Made by a program: the position numbers and the translations under genes
Assembly: GCA_031772625.1 (NCBI GenBank)
Contig: CM062814.1
Coordinates: 819,152,757 to 819,216,756 of the forward strand
Direction of reading: 5' to 3'
Origin: Pinus tabuliformis
Lineage: Eukaryota; Streptophyta; Pinopsida; Pinales; Pinaceae
DNA: 64,000 nt
Notes under the pieces: generated by a model
Told to the model about the DNA's origin: nothing
What the model saw: the letters and a program-made list of their open reading frames with translations, nothing else
Database searches by the model: none
Part shown: positions 55,200-64,000 of the stretch, piece after piece
Layout of the letters: each line of letters begins with the position of its first letter
Numbering within the stretch: the first letter of the stretch is position 1

Positions 55200-56830
55200 G
55201 GACCCACTTTTGGAGACTTCCCGGTGTCCAAATGAGCTCCAGGTGTGCTTGTTGGAAAGTTCTGCCTGTCTACTTTCCAACCCAAGTGGAATTTTTCAAT
55301 TTGGCCTCCATTTTCCCCTCCAAAAGTCCATTCTCCCAACACTGCTTCATGTGTGTCAAAATAGGGGCAGTGAGGTCATTTTTTGAGTGTTTTTGACCTC
55401 TTTGAGGGCTCAAAACCTGCCCAAATTTCTTTGCCATAGGTAGGCAAGCATAATTTTTCATGCCAAATCCAAAAATGCTAAGTTTTGTGATTTGGAGGCT
55501 CCTAGGAAAAGTGAGCGCCACGTGGTGCGGCGCATAGGGCAGAAAATCCTGTTTTTGTGCCAAAAAATTTCCAAAATGCAAAAATTGCTCCAAATTTCTT
55601 CTCTATCAAGAGCTATGTTGGGCCAAGGAAGCCTCAGCCAATATTTGAAGTTGATCATGCTCCTTTTGCCTCTTTGACGCCTTCTTGAATTTTTCTTTCA
55701 AATTCTTGATTCTCGCCTTGCAAAATTTGTTCCTAGCCATGTAATGAATGGCCATGTGTCTCAACAAGTTTTTCTCCTTGTTGGCCTTCTCCAAAAATCT
55801 CCCTAAGTGGATGTTGGCTCTTTCAAGCTATGACTCCTGATCGGCATTGATCTCTTCTTCAAGTGAAGTGAACTCCACCCTCCTCCTTTGGGCAGCTTGG
55901 TGATTTTCCCATATGTTTTGTAACTCCATGATTGCTTGCTGATCTTCAAGCTGCTTATTTCTTTACTCCAGTGTATGTCTCTTCATCACGGTCATATGAA
56001 GGATCAGATGCCATCTCTACTAGTGGATGAACTATCTTGGAGCTGCCTTGATGAGAAGTAAGTGATTGTGATGTTTCTTGACTTTTGCCACCAAGGGAAA
56101 AGTGAGATAAGGGATTGTGGAGGGAGAAAACAGTGAGGGATTTAGGGATTGTTGGGGTAGGGTTTAGTTAAGGGAATAGGGAATTAGAGAATAGTTTGGG
56201 AGTTTTTAGTATAGGACTAGGGTTTGGGAATTTTCATGTGGGATTTTGGGAAATGGGAATGGGGATATGGGATTGGGATTAGTGAATTTAGGGATATGTA
56301 GGTTTAAGGAATAGGGAAATGAGGAAAAATGGAGTGAGGGAGTAGAAAAGTGAGGGAATAACTTGGCAGCCAAATAATTGATACAAACCCTAGCACTATT
56401 TTCTTTGGAGAGAGAGGTAGGGTTTGATTTTCTTAGCCAACCACCATCAAACAAGCACCAAAATTGGATGAAAAGCAGTGATAGAGGCTCAACCTACTTG
56501 CAAAAATGATGATCCAAGCATATTGGGCAATTTGGAATGAATTGGTGAAGATTTTGGGCTTGGAAACTCTACGCACTGTGCCTCAAACCCAACGCGCCAC
56601 GCCAGTGTAAATTTTCACTGGAAATTGCAGCCCAATGCACCGCGCCAGTTATGTGCACCACATCAATTCCCCAATGCGCCGCACCACCACCCAGTGTGTA
56701 GCACTTTTTACAGGAGACTTTTTTAGGCCTTCCCGGTGTCCAAATTGGGCGTGGGATAGCTTGTTGGAAAGGTCTTTGAGTCTACTTTCCATCCCAACTA
56801 GAATTTTTTAATTTAGAGTTCATTTTCCCT
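55200..56830. repeat. Repeated about 100-base module and CGCGGCGCA-type motifs in element 6
   Basis: A block with GACTTCCCGGTGTCCAAAT, then TTGTTGGAAAG, then CTACTTTCCA is at about 55215-55310. A second copy is at about 56725-56830, and a weaker third at about 56910-56995. Each of the first two is preceded by several GCGCCGCGCC or GCGCCRCRCC motifs (55160-55195 and 56575-56690). One more lies at about 55520. Confidence 0.65.
55606..56130 (-). pseudogene. Coiled-coil protein remnant in element 6
   Basis: From right to left a frame reads SLGGKSQETSQS and MASDPSYDRDEE. After a frameshift near 55965 it continues with a highly charged helical stretch (QLEDQQAIMELQNIWENH, FTSLEEEINADQES). After one stop it runs on as LERANIHLGRFLEKANKEK and a Lys-rich helix ending AQHSS. 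The total is about 170 residues, mostly predicted coiled coil. I do not recognise the family. Similar charged coiled coils occur at the start of some plant Gag proteins, but no zinc knuckle or capsid follows. One frameshift and one stop make it a remnant. Confidence 0.5.
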
Positions 56831-57892
56831 GTCAAAAATAAAATCTCCAAAGACTGGTCAAAATGTGCCAAATGAGGCTGCCTAAAGGCAGAGTGCTGTT
56901 ACAGTCAACTTTTGAAGGTCTTCCTCAACTCCAAATTGAGCTCATGATAGCTCATTGGAAACCTGTTTGTGTCTAGTTATCATTTGACTCATGAAGAAAG
57001 TAATTTAGCCAACAAAGATAGGAGAAAACTTGATTTTCCCAAGGTCACTTCAGAGATACATCAATTCTCCTGAGGCAACCGTATTTTTGACATTTCTCTA
57101 AAACCATGACACTTGTGTAAAAAGTGAAGGAGATTTTTCTTCCTTGGCCTATTATGGACAAAAACCTCTCTCAGTTTTCCGAAATTCATCTTTTATTTCT
57201 CAGAAACATCGTTTGAGTAAAACATATCCCGGCGTGTGGAACAGGGGATTTGTCGAAATGAAGTGAAATGAAGGGGATAAAGGGCTTCTAAATTCTTGAG
57301 AAAATTTTGGGAAGTAGGGAGGGATGTTAGGAAGCAGGGGAAAGTGGAATTTCAGAGATTGAGTGAGGGGAAGAGGTCCAAAAGGGCTAAACACAGGCCC
57401 AACCTAGAAAATTGTCAAGTTGCAGCAATAAACTAGGGTTTGTGCAAAAATGAAGAATTTGGGGGATCTCAATGATGGGAAATGTTTAATAAGGTACATT
57501 AAGGATAGGGGAAGGTGTATGAACATCAGGATACAAGTTTTGCTGATGATTTGACCATCCAAGAGAAATTGCCTTCAAAACCCTAGGAGAGGGAAATGAA
57601 CCTTACCTAGACGCAATTGAAGCATGAACAAGGTGTAAAATGACCCAGTGGAACTTGACATGATGATGACAACCCTCTGAATGATGGTACACTCAGTTGA
57701 ATGGTGACATGGACCGACATTTGGACAACTTTGACAGGAGTAAAAGAAAACCCTAGACCTAATACCTAGTGACCAAATTTTGCTTGAAGACTCACTGAAA
57801 TGACAAAATTTGACCTTGACACCTTAAAATCACTTTGTAAGAGCATGTTTGATCATTGGAGGAAGGTTGCAAAGAATGACACTAACAATTTC

Positions 57893-58925
57893 CATGGATT
57901 TCATCACAGGGTTTTCGAAGACAGTGAAACAACATGATTCCATCATGGTCATTGTGGACAGGATAACAAAGGTTGCACACTTTGTTCCGGTAAAGTCTAT
58001 GTACTCATCTAGTGATGTGGCACAAGTATTCATCCGGGACGTGGTTAGAATACATGGTGTTCCAAAGAAGATTGGGTCAAACATGGATGTGAAGTTCATT
58101 TCCAAGTTTTGGAAGGAGTTATTTGTAGGTTTGGGCACCGAGTTGGCCTTCAGCACAACCAATCATCCGCAGACAGATGGACAGACGGAGAGGGTCAATA
58201 GGATATTGGAGGACATGTTGAGGATGTATGTGATGCATCAGCAGAGGAAGTGAGAAGAGTATCTACCTTTGGTCGAGTTTGCATACAAGAATGGTTATCA
58301 GGAGTCATTGAGGATGAGTCCTTTTGAGGCATTATATGGGCAGAGTTGTGACACTCCCATTAGTTGGAGTGATCCAGTTAGCAGAGTATTGATTGGACTA
58401 GATATGTTTGTAGACATGGAACATGAGATGCATATGATCAAGAATAATCTCAAGGCAACGCAAGATAGACAGAAGAGTTATGCAAATAGGAACAAGTTGT
58501 TCAAGGAGTTCCAGGTTGGGGAACAAGTGTACTTACACATCAAACCAAAGAAGAGTTCCTTGCGGATTGGATCATGTGCCAAGCTGGAACCATGATTTTG
58601 TGGACCCTTCAGTATCATTGAGAGGATTGGGCCAGTAGCCTATCGACTTGCACTGCCTCCGACAATGAAAGAACATGATGTTTTCCACGTATCTTTGCTT
58701 AAAAAGTATGTCAAGGATGTTGATCATGTGATTGATTGTTTGTATTGTAGGTGGAACTTGATGGAGAATTCCAACCGGAGCCTCAATGTATATTGCAGAA
58801 AAAGGTGCTCATGCTCTGGAACCGAGCAATAGAGCAAGTTAAAGTGAAATGGAAGCATTTTGGGCCCGATGACGCTACGTGGGAGATGGCGGATTAGATG
58901 TGGTCCATGTATCCTTCCTTGTTTT
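57893..58925 (+). pseudogene. Element 3 Pol, C-terminal part: integrase core and chromodomain
   Basis: Integrase resumes with SMDFITGFSKTVKQHD and contains GVPKKIGSNMDVKF (the usual SDxD Asp is Asn here) and HPQTDGQTERVN with the catalytic Glu. It then continues through the region 58269-58595 (MSPFEALYGQ). At about 58750-58920 a chromodomain-like tail reads VKVKWKHFGPDDATWEM, then one stop, then MYPSLF. Such chromodomains bind histone marks and steer insertion in chromoviruses. Stops at 58251 and near 58595 and the changed Asp indicate an inactive copy. Confidence 0.82.
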
Positions 58926-58929
58926 CCGG

Positions 58930-59250
58930 CTGGGGAAAAGCAGTCTTGATATGGTGGTTTGATGTTTGCTTATGGTGGTTTGATGATTGCTTATAGTGGT
59001 TTGGTATTTGCTTATGATGGCTTGGTATATGCTTCATGGTGGTTTAGTATTTTCTTTATGTTTGTTTAGTATGTGCTTTATGGTGATCGATATATGCTTT
59101 ATGATGGTTGATACATGCTATATGATGATATATGCTTTATGATGTTTTGATATATGTTATATGATGTTAGTATATGTTTGATATATGTTTTGTATATGAT
59201 TTGGAATATGTTTTGGTCAATATAGTTTTGATTATGTTGCTATATGTACA
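58930..59250 (+). repeat. Degenerate TGGTTTGATATTTGCTTATGG-like tandem array
   Basis: About a dozen imperfect units of 20-30 bases with cores TGGTTTG, TATGCTTTATG and TGATATATG follow the pol stop in the 3' untranslated region. Confidence 0.65.
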
Positions 59251-59277
59251 CCCTTGTACGGATGTAAATACCGTAAC

Positions 59278-59518
59278 GAGCTATGTTATAAAGCTCCACT
59301 ATGCGGTATGGGTGTCATGTTATTACGGTTTTGTTATTATGCTATCATGTGGTTATGATGTCATATGGATTGGCACTCAACAGGATGATCATTGTAAATA
59401 CTGTAATGAGCCATGTTATAAAGCTCCACTATGCGGTATTTTGTCATGTTGTCATGATGTTTTGTCTTGAGCAGATCTTTCATTGTGAATATTGCATCGA
59501 GCTGTGTTATAAAGCTCC
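59278..59518 (+). repeat. Three copies of a conserved stem-loop in the element 3 3' untranslated region
   Basis: GAGCYRTGTTATAAAGCTCC occurs at 59278-59297, 59408-59427 and 59499-59518, with arms GAGCT/AGCTC. The first two copies are each followed by ACTATGCGGTAT. Two related copies are in element 4. Confidence 0.75.
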
Positions 59519-59590
59519 ATAAGTAGTATGTCTTCTTTCAACAGGTTGCTGAGGTATATATGTGATTGAACACCGAGGACGGTGTCCCCC

Positions 59591-59604
59591 AAGGGGGGGG
59601 GTTC
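59591..59604 (+). promoter_or_regulatory. Polypurine tract of element 3
   Basis: AAGGGGGGGGGTTC directly before the TG of the 3' LTR, mirrored by the G-tract of element 4. Confidence 0.75.
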
Positions 59605-60560
59605 TGTAACAGCCTTGGTGAAAATTTCATGTAATAAATGTTAAAAACAATAACCAAGGATGACTGGGACACTTATTCCAAGTTGGATGTTGGGCAAGAC
59701 ATCCTAGTGTGTGTTCATTTGGTTATTTATGGTTAAGAAAATTGGCAAAGGCAATGGCTAAGGATTTGGAAAGGCAAAATGGTATTTTTGGCACATTTAT
59801 TTATGAAAATAATGGAAATTAGGAGAAAAAGGAGGTGGAAGGTCACAGATTGCATGTGAGGAGGAAAATGAAGGAAAATAATGGAAAATGAAGAAAATAG
59901 AGGCCTCATTCATAAAAAGGCTTTTGAAGATCAATTGGTAACCTTTTGTCAGTTTAGCTTTAGAGCTCTTTCATTATTCTCTCTCTCCTATACTCTTGGA
60001 CACTTAGAGTTTTCTTGGAGCACTTTGGCATTAGAGCAAGAAAGGCAAAGAAGGTAAGAGGAAGCAAAGATTAAGTAGGGAAAGGCATGATCAAGTAGCA
60101 ACAATAGGCTTCATTGAAGGTATCAACTTACACGTGTATTTTCCTTGCTAGATTTGACATGCATGGGATTGCATGTGTTTCTTTTCTACCAGGGCATGGG
60201 TTTTACCAGGTGTGACAATATTTTCAGCCTAGCTTTGCCATTTCCTAATAGCTTTGATGAGATGGGTTCTCTCATGCAGTTTATGTGGGGTGGTTAGATT
60301 GGATTCGAAGATGAGTGTGGTGGATCTCCGAATTGAAAAATACATGGTGGCAGTGGTCCCTGAACCAGATTGAGGATGCACAAAGCCACTGGCCTAGTAA
60401 ACCCTAAACCAGATTGTGGGTTGCGGTAAAGCCATATTGTGTGCCTCGGTGGGCCTAGGAATCCTTGCTGGTGAATGGTGAGATATACGGTAAATCTTGG
60501 AGAGTATATCTCGGTGTAGGGCCCAGTGATCCCTGGACCGAACTGCGGATGCACAGTAAA
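59605..60560 (+). repeat. Truncated 3' LTR of element 3 (956 bp)
   Basis: It begins TGTAACAGCC and follows the 5' LTR up to the point corresponding to about 48250, with some internal deletion. It then passes abruptly into unrelated sequence. Confidence 0.85.
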
Positions 60561-60872
60561 AACAATGTAAACTTTGAAATGAGAATTGATACTGTTACCC
60601 GTTTTGTAGAGATAGCAAAAAAGTGACCCGATTTTGAAAAGGGGCGATGCAGAACACACATATTTTTTTAGAGCATAGTTTTTGGCACTTTAAATTTTTT
60701 TATGTACCTTACGTTTTAGAATGTTAGCGATTTGCATGCTGATTTAAAAAGGTGGTGATTCTGCATCAGGCCATTTTTTTAAAAGATCTATTTTTTGAGT
60801 TTAAATTTTCTAATGTATGAAATGTAAATAATTATTTTCTAAATTTAATAAGTTTTGAAGTGGTTTTATTCA

Positions 60873-60903
<31 letters not shown>

Positions 60904-61448
60904 GGAGTGAGGTTTTTATTGTTTTGCATATTTAAAGAAGAAGGTCGATATTTTGAAGTTTCGATATTCTACATATTTATACATCGTTAATTAATTTTTC
61001 AATGCACATGAAATAATTGTCTCTAAAAAATATAATTTTTAACAATTGACATAAAAATAACCATTTTCAACATAAATATAACTAAAAAATTACACATTTT
61101 AATCATTTTTTGTAATTTTTTGCTAGAAATAACATGTCAAAATCACATTTTTTATAGGAAAATTTTAACTAAAAATGGTTAAATAGTAGTTTGTTTGTTT
61201 TGTTTTGTTTTTTTTTTTCATGTCCAAAAAAGAATAATAATCGTTGTTTTTTTCAAAAAATAATGATTAACATAAAAATTAATGCGAAAATCACATAATA
61301 TAAATATTGAACACATAACAACATTAATTGAATGCTTATTCTTATCATAAAATGTCAAAGTCAAAACATTACATGTATAACTAATTAATAGTTACAAAAA
61401 TTGAGTTTGATTTTCAAGCATAACTTAAATTTAATCAACTATATCACG
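60561..61448. other. AT-rich spacer downstream of the methyltransferase gene
   Basis: No gene is visible. An (AT)n run followed by about 15 T is at 60871-60903, and a T-rich tract is at about 61200-61220. It presumably includes the 3' untranslated region of the minus-strand gene that stops at 61449. Confidence 0.6.
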
Positions 61449-64000
61449 TTATCCAAACTCTTTATCCTCTAGAGTTTCATCACTCTCTTCTTCTACAATA
61501 TGTTCTGCTTCATTTTGCTCATTTTCCTCTTCTAATGGATCTTTAATGTCTGCGAATCTCCCAATGTATGCCTTTCCAATCATTCCATGTAATGGTGGTT
61601 GGAGTTCCTTTTCCTTTTTTGCCACACGTGATTCACTAAAGTCCCCTTTCTTCAACCCAATTTCTTGCATTACATCTAGAAGAAATTGAAGAGCATTAAT
61701 TCTTTGCTGAATAAAATTGCACTGTATTGGATCTTTTTCAATGGCAATGAAATTTCTTCATTTCTGAAGGCAACATGCTAGTGTTATACCTAATTATCAA
61801 GCACAAAATAAATAATGAAGTAAATTAGTACAATGACATATAAATTAAGAAATAAGATATTGAAATTCAATTCCATATAATAAAACTCACCTGAGCGAGA
61901 AAATAAATCCAGAACCCAATCTCTTTCATTTGAACATATGTCTATAAGATAGTTAATCAATAATTGTGGTTTTTTATCAATGTTAACTATTTCTCCTTTT
62001 GCTTCTTTGTCTTCATATGTTAGTTTTCTCACAACAACATCATAAGCCAGTGCTTGGCTATGACTCTTTCCATCTACCCGATTAAAAATCATAAACATAT
62101 AGCTATCATATTTTGCCCAACTATCAATATGGATGAACTCGCAATCATTTATAAATGGTTGATCTTCACGGTTAAGAAGATTTGTCTTTTGCCTGTAACA
62201 TGAAATAGTAAAATTTCAATTAACTTGTACATAAATGATTTTTTTTAACATTAATCAATTATACATTTTCAATATCTTACCATGTAAGCTGGATCCTTGA
62301 GTTTGTTTTCCCTTTGAAGCTTGACAATAACATTGCCAGTTGTGTGTCTGAATGAAATATTACAAATCTCCATAATGGTGATAATGTGACTTCTAGAAAT
62401 CCTGCAACCACTTTACTAAGAGCTTGATAAGTATAAGGGTCACTATCATAGTCAATGTTTGAAATATTGAAACCATGGGGAATATTTGCAATAATTAGGG
62501 CATAATCCCTTTTAGGTATGAGTTTAGCAATGTCTTCACAGTCGCCTTGTATTACTTGATATTACATAGTGTCAAGCCCATTCCAAATGAAATGAGTAAG
62601 AGTTGGATCAAGTTCAACATTCTTAAGACGTTGCTTTTTCAGTCTTTCGATCTTAATTTTTCAATAAAGGTTATGAAAGTATCTGGTGCTCCATTTCCAT
62701 CTTTTCTCATCTTTAATAAAATAAACAAATATATGTGTAAGTTATAAAATAAAAATAGTATACAAATGAATGTATAAATCAACATACCTTTTTAAATGCA
62801 AGATTTTTATTTTTTATTTTTTATTTTTTATTTTTTTTATTTTTTTATTTTTTTATTTTTTTAATGTTGATATAGAACTTGAATCTGGATAGTTGCGTAC
62901 AACATCGTCCCAACTATCTTCATTCAACAATTTAACCATTTGTTCTTATATTTTCATGTAAACTTTGTGGCTGCATAGATAAAGTAAAAAAAGTTAATAT
63001 AATGATATGTATAACAAATACTACCAAGAACAATATGTTATATTTAAAAGAAAATTATAATATAGAAATAAGTAAAAATAATTCAACAAACTTACTTTTG
63101 AAATTCCTCAGACATTTCCTCCAATGATAATTCCCCTGACCTCACACGAGATAATATTGCTTTGACAAGTTTTTCATCCTTCACTCCTTGCAATGCTCTC
63201 CAAGGTGTGATAGTCATATCTTCTGGAAGCTGCTTCATTTCAGGACCTGATTTATTGTTGCTACATATCAATGGTTTAGACCTTTTGACCTTCTAGTTTT
63301 TAATGCCAATGTTCTCCCACATGCTAAAAATCTCATTAATCAATTCCCATATCTCTCTAGTTCTAAATGCCAATTGGAAAATGTTATCAATACCTCTGAA
63401 TAAATCAGTATTTACTCTGCCGCATTTTGAATTGATTTTCTCCTCAATTTGATAGCCTATTTCCATACAACATTCCTTTCGGAAATCTACAGTAACATTT
63501 AGCTTATCCCCACCACATTTTTCTTCAAATTCACTATGAATAAATCTAACCCTTTGGATGAAAGTCATAGACATCCTATATTCATTATTTGAATTATGAT
63601 CCCATGCCACTAACTTTGCTTCTGTATCTGATAAACCAACATAAATGATACATTTCATTGTTTCAAAATGTGGGTTGTTGGGATATTCCTCCATCAATTG
63701 TCTTTGAGCTTCTACAAAATGGTTCCCCCAAGCACATAATAATTGTATTCAAAACATTTTGACTTATCAAATGCTTCTTTGTTGGAACTTGATCTGGATC
63801 AACAAGAAGCACGTAATTAACCACATGAGCATATGGATTGTACCTCATCAATGTCTTCAAGTTGTAAACATGCAGGTGGTGTGGCTTTCTGATTTGATAT
63901 TTATATTGTCCTTCACTTGCCTTATATATTTGTCTCGTATTAAGCTGAAATGTACGACCACCCTCAATTAAGTTTCTCTTTGTCAAGTTCTGTCGAATGA
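61449..64000 (-). pseudogene. ParB-like domain plus beta-class N6/N4 DNA methyltransferase gene, five exons visible, broken; 5' end outside the window
   Basis: Exons, right to left: 64000-63096, 62970-62788, 62711-62281, 62192-61891 and 61789-61449, all with GT-AG introns whose joins keep the reading. The N-terminal part resembles a ParB/sulfiredoxin-type domain: YYVLGGNHFVEAQRQL, then MKCIIYVGLSDTEAKLVAWDHN. The C-terminal part is a DNA methylase of PF01555 type: YQVIQGDCEDIAKLIP, then motif IV as LIIANIPHGFN, and motif I last, as VLDLFSRSGITLACCLQK followed by IEKDPIQC...QRI. Motif IV before motif I is the beta-class order. Activity is doubtful: the DPPY of motif IV reads NIPH, and motif I has Arg for Gly. 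The tail is acidic. There are five or so in-frame stops and at least three frameshifts (near 63740, 63780 and 62640). Such enzymes methylate adenine N6 or cytosine N4; ParB fusions are typical of bacteria and phages. The introns argue against contamination. Confidence 0.78.
62800..62862. repeat. (TTTTTTA)n simple repeat inside exon 2 of the methyltransferase gene
   Basis: About nine units of T5-8 plus A. On the coding strand the repeat is A-rich and lies between a conserved-looking exon segment and the next donor site, so it may be an expanded Lys codon tract. Confidence 0.85.

Larger units (their letters stand above)
54140..57887 (-). mobile_element. Element 6: 3.7-kb insertion with LTR-like ends, type uncertain
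   Basis: It is flanked by perfect ATTTC duplications (54135-54139 and 57888-57892). Removing it restores the integrase frame across EVIS-MDF. It begins TATTAGTG and ends CACTAACA, inverted termini with one mismatch, the first TG having become TA. I find no long direct repeat at its ends, so it is either a very long solo LTR or a non-autonomous element. It contains a decayed minus-strand coiled-coil gene and repeated modules. The minus orientation is assigned from that gene only. Confidence 0.78.
47234..60560 (+). mobile_element. Element 3: decayed chromovirus (Ty3/gypsy), plus strand
   Basis: A full 5' LTR (47234-49284) and primer binding site are followed by broken gag-pol, a 3' untranslated region with repeats, a G-rich polypurine tract and a 3' LTR cut off after about 956 bases. 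It is in the same family as element 4 but faces the other way, so the two lie head to head. It carries two insertions: about 51239-51805 (unknown DNA) and 54140-57887 (element 6). No target duplication can be scored, because both outer ends are damaged. Confidence 0.88.

Noticed and set aside
61449..64000. Bacterial contamination as the source of the methyltransferase sequence
   Set aside because: Four consensus GT-AG introns join the exons in frame, and the base composition matches the flanking plant DNA.

Overview
The window is land-plant nuclear DNA made almost entirely of nested retrotransposons. The evidence is plant-type Ty3/gypsy elements of two lineages (a Tat/Ogre-like element with two RNase H domains, and chromodomain chromoviruses), a plant-type LINE with a C-terminal RNase H, a plant mobile domain (PMD) gene, and plant TATA boxes of the form CTATAAATA. 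I cannot name the species. A gene with a bacterial-type ParB plus DNA-methylase architecture makes me lean towards a non-flowering plant, but this is a guess. I see no tRNA, rRNA or CRISPR and no intact housekeeping gene.

Layout. 1-2440: AT-rich DNA between inverted, internally tandem repeats. 2545-12483: element 1, a non-autonomous LTR element (minus) with 3.5-kb LTRs, a broken gag and no pol. 13348-20469: element 2, a non-autonomous LTR element (minus) with perfect TTTTA target duplications; its left LTR is split by an 888-bp solo LTR that has its own AAAAT duplication. 21890-25126: a decayed LINE (minus). 25127-47233: element 4, a decayed chromovirus (minus) inserted in the LINE reverse transcriptase. 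28801-43110: element 5, a young and nearly intact 14.3-kb Tat-lineage element (minus) inside element 4, with CATAA duplications and two 1052-bp LTRs that differ at about 8 positions. 47234-60560: element 3, a chromovirus of the element 4 family in the opposite orientation, joined head to head to it. Element 3 holds a roughly 560-bp insert of unknown origin and element 6 (54140-57887, ATTTC duplications). 61449-64000: an intron-containing, broken ParB/N6-N4 DNA methyltransferase gene (minus) that runs off the right edge.

Element 5 and the methyltransferase gene carry the main interest. Element 5 has gag and pol in one frame separated by a single UAG, a gag without a recognisable capsid domain but with a long Q/G/P/Y-rich region, a first RNase H that has lost its first catalytic Asp, and a separate archaeal-type RNase H ORF after the integrase. 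On the opposite strand, tail to tail with that RNase H, lies a spliced plant mobile domain gene with its own TATA-like box and strong GC-rich hairpins upstream. The methyltransferase gene combines a ParB-like N-terminal part with a beta-class methylase, split by at least four GT-AG introns. It is broken by stops and frameshifts, and its DPPY motif is altered.

Order of events read from the nesting: the LINE came first, then element 4, then element 5. Elements 3 and 4 were brought together in inverted orientation with loss of LTR sequence. Element 6 and the foreign insert entered element 3 later.
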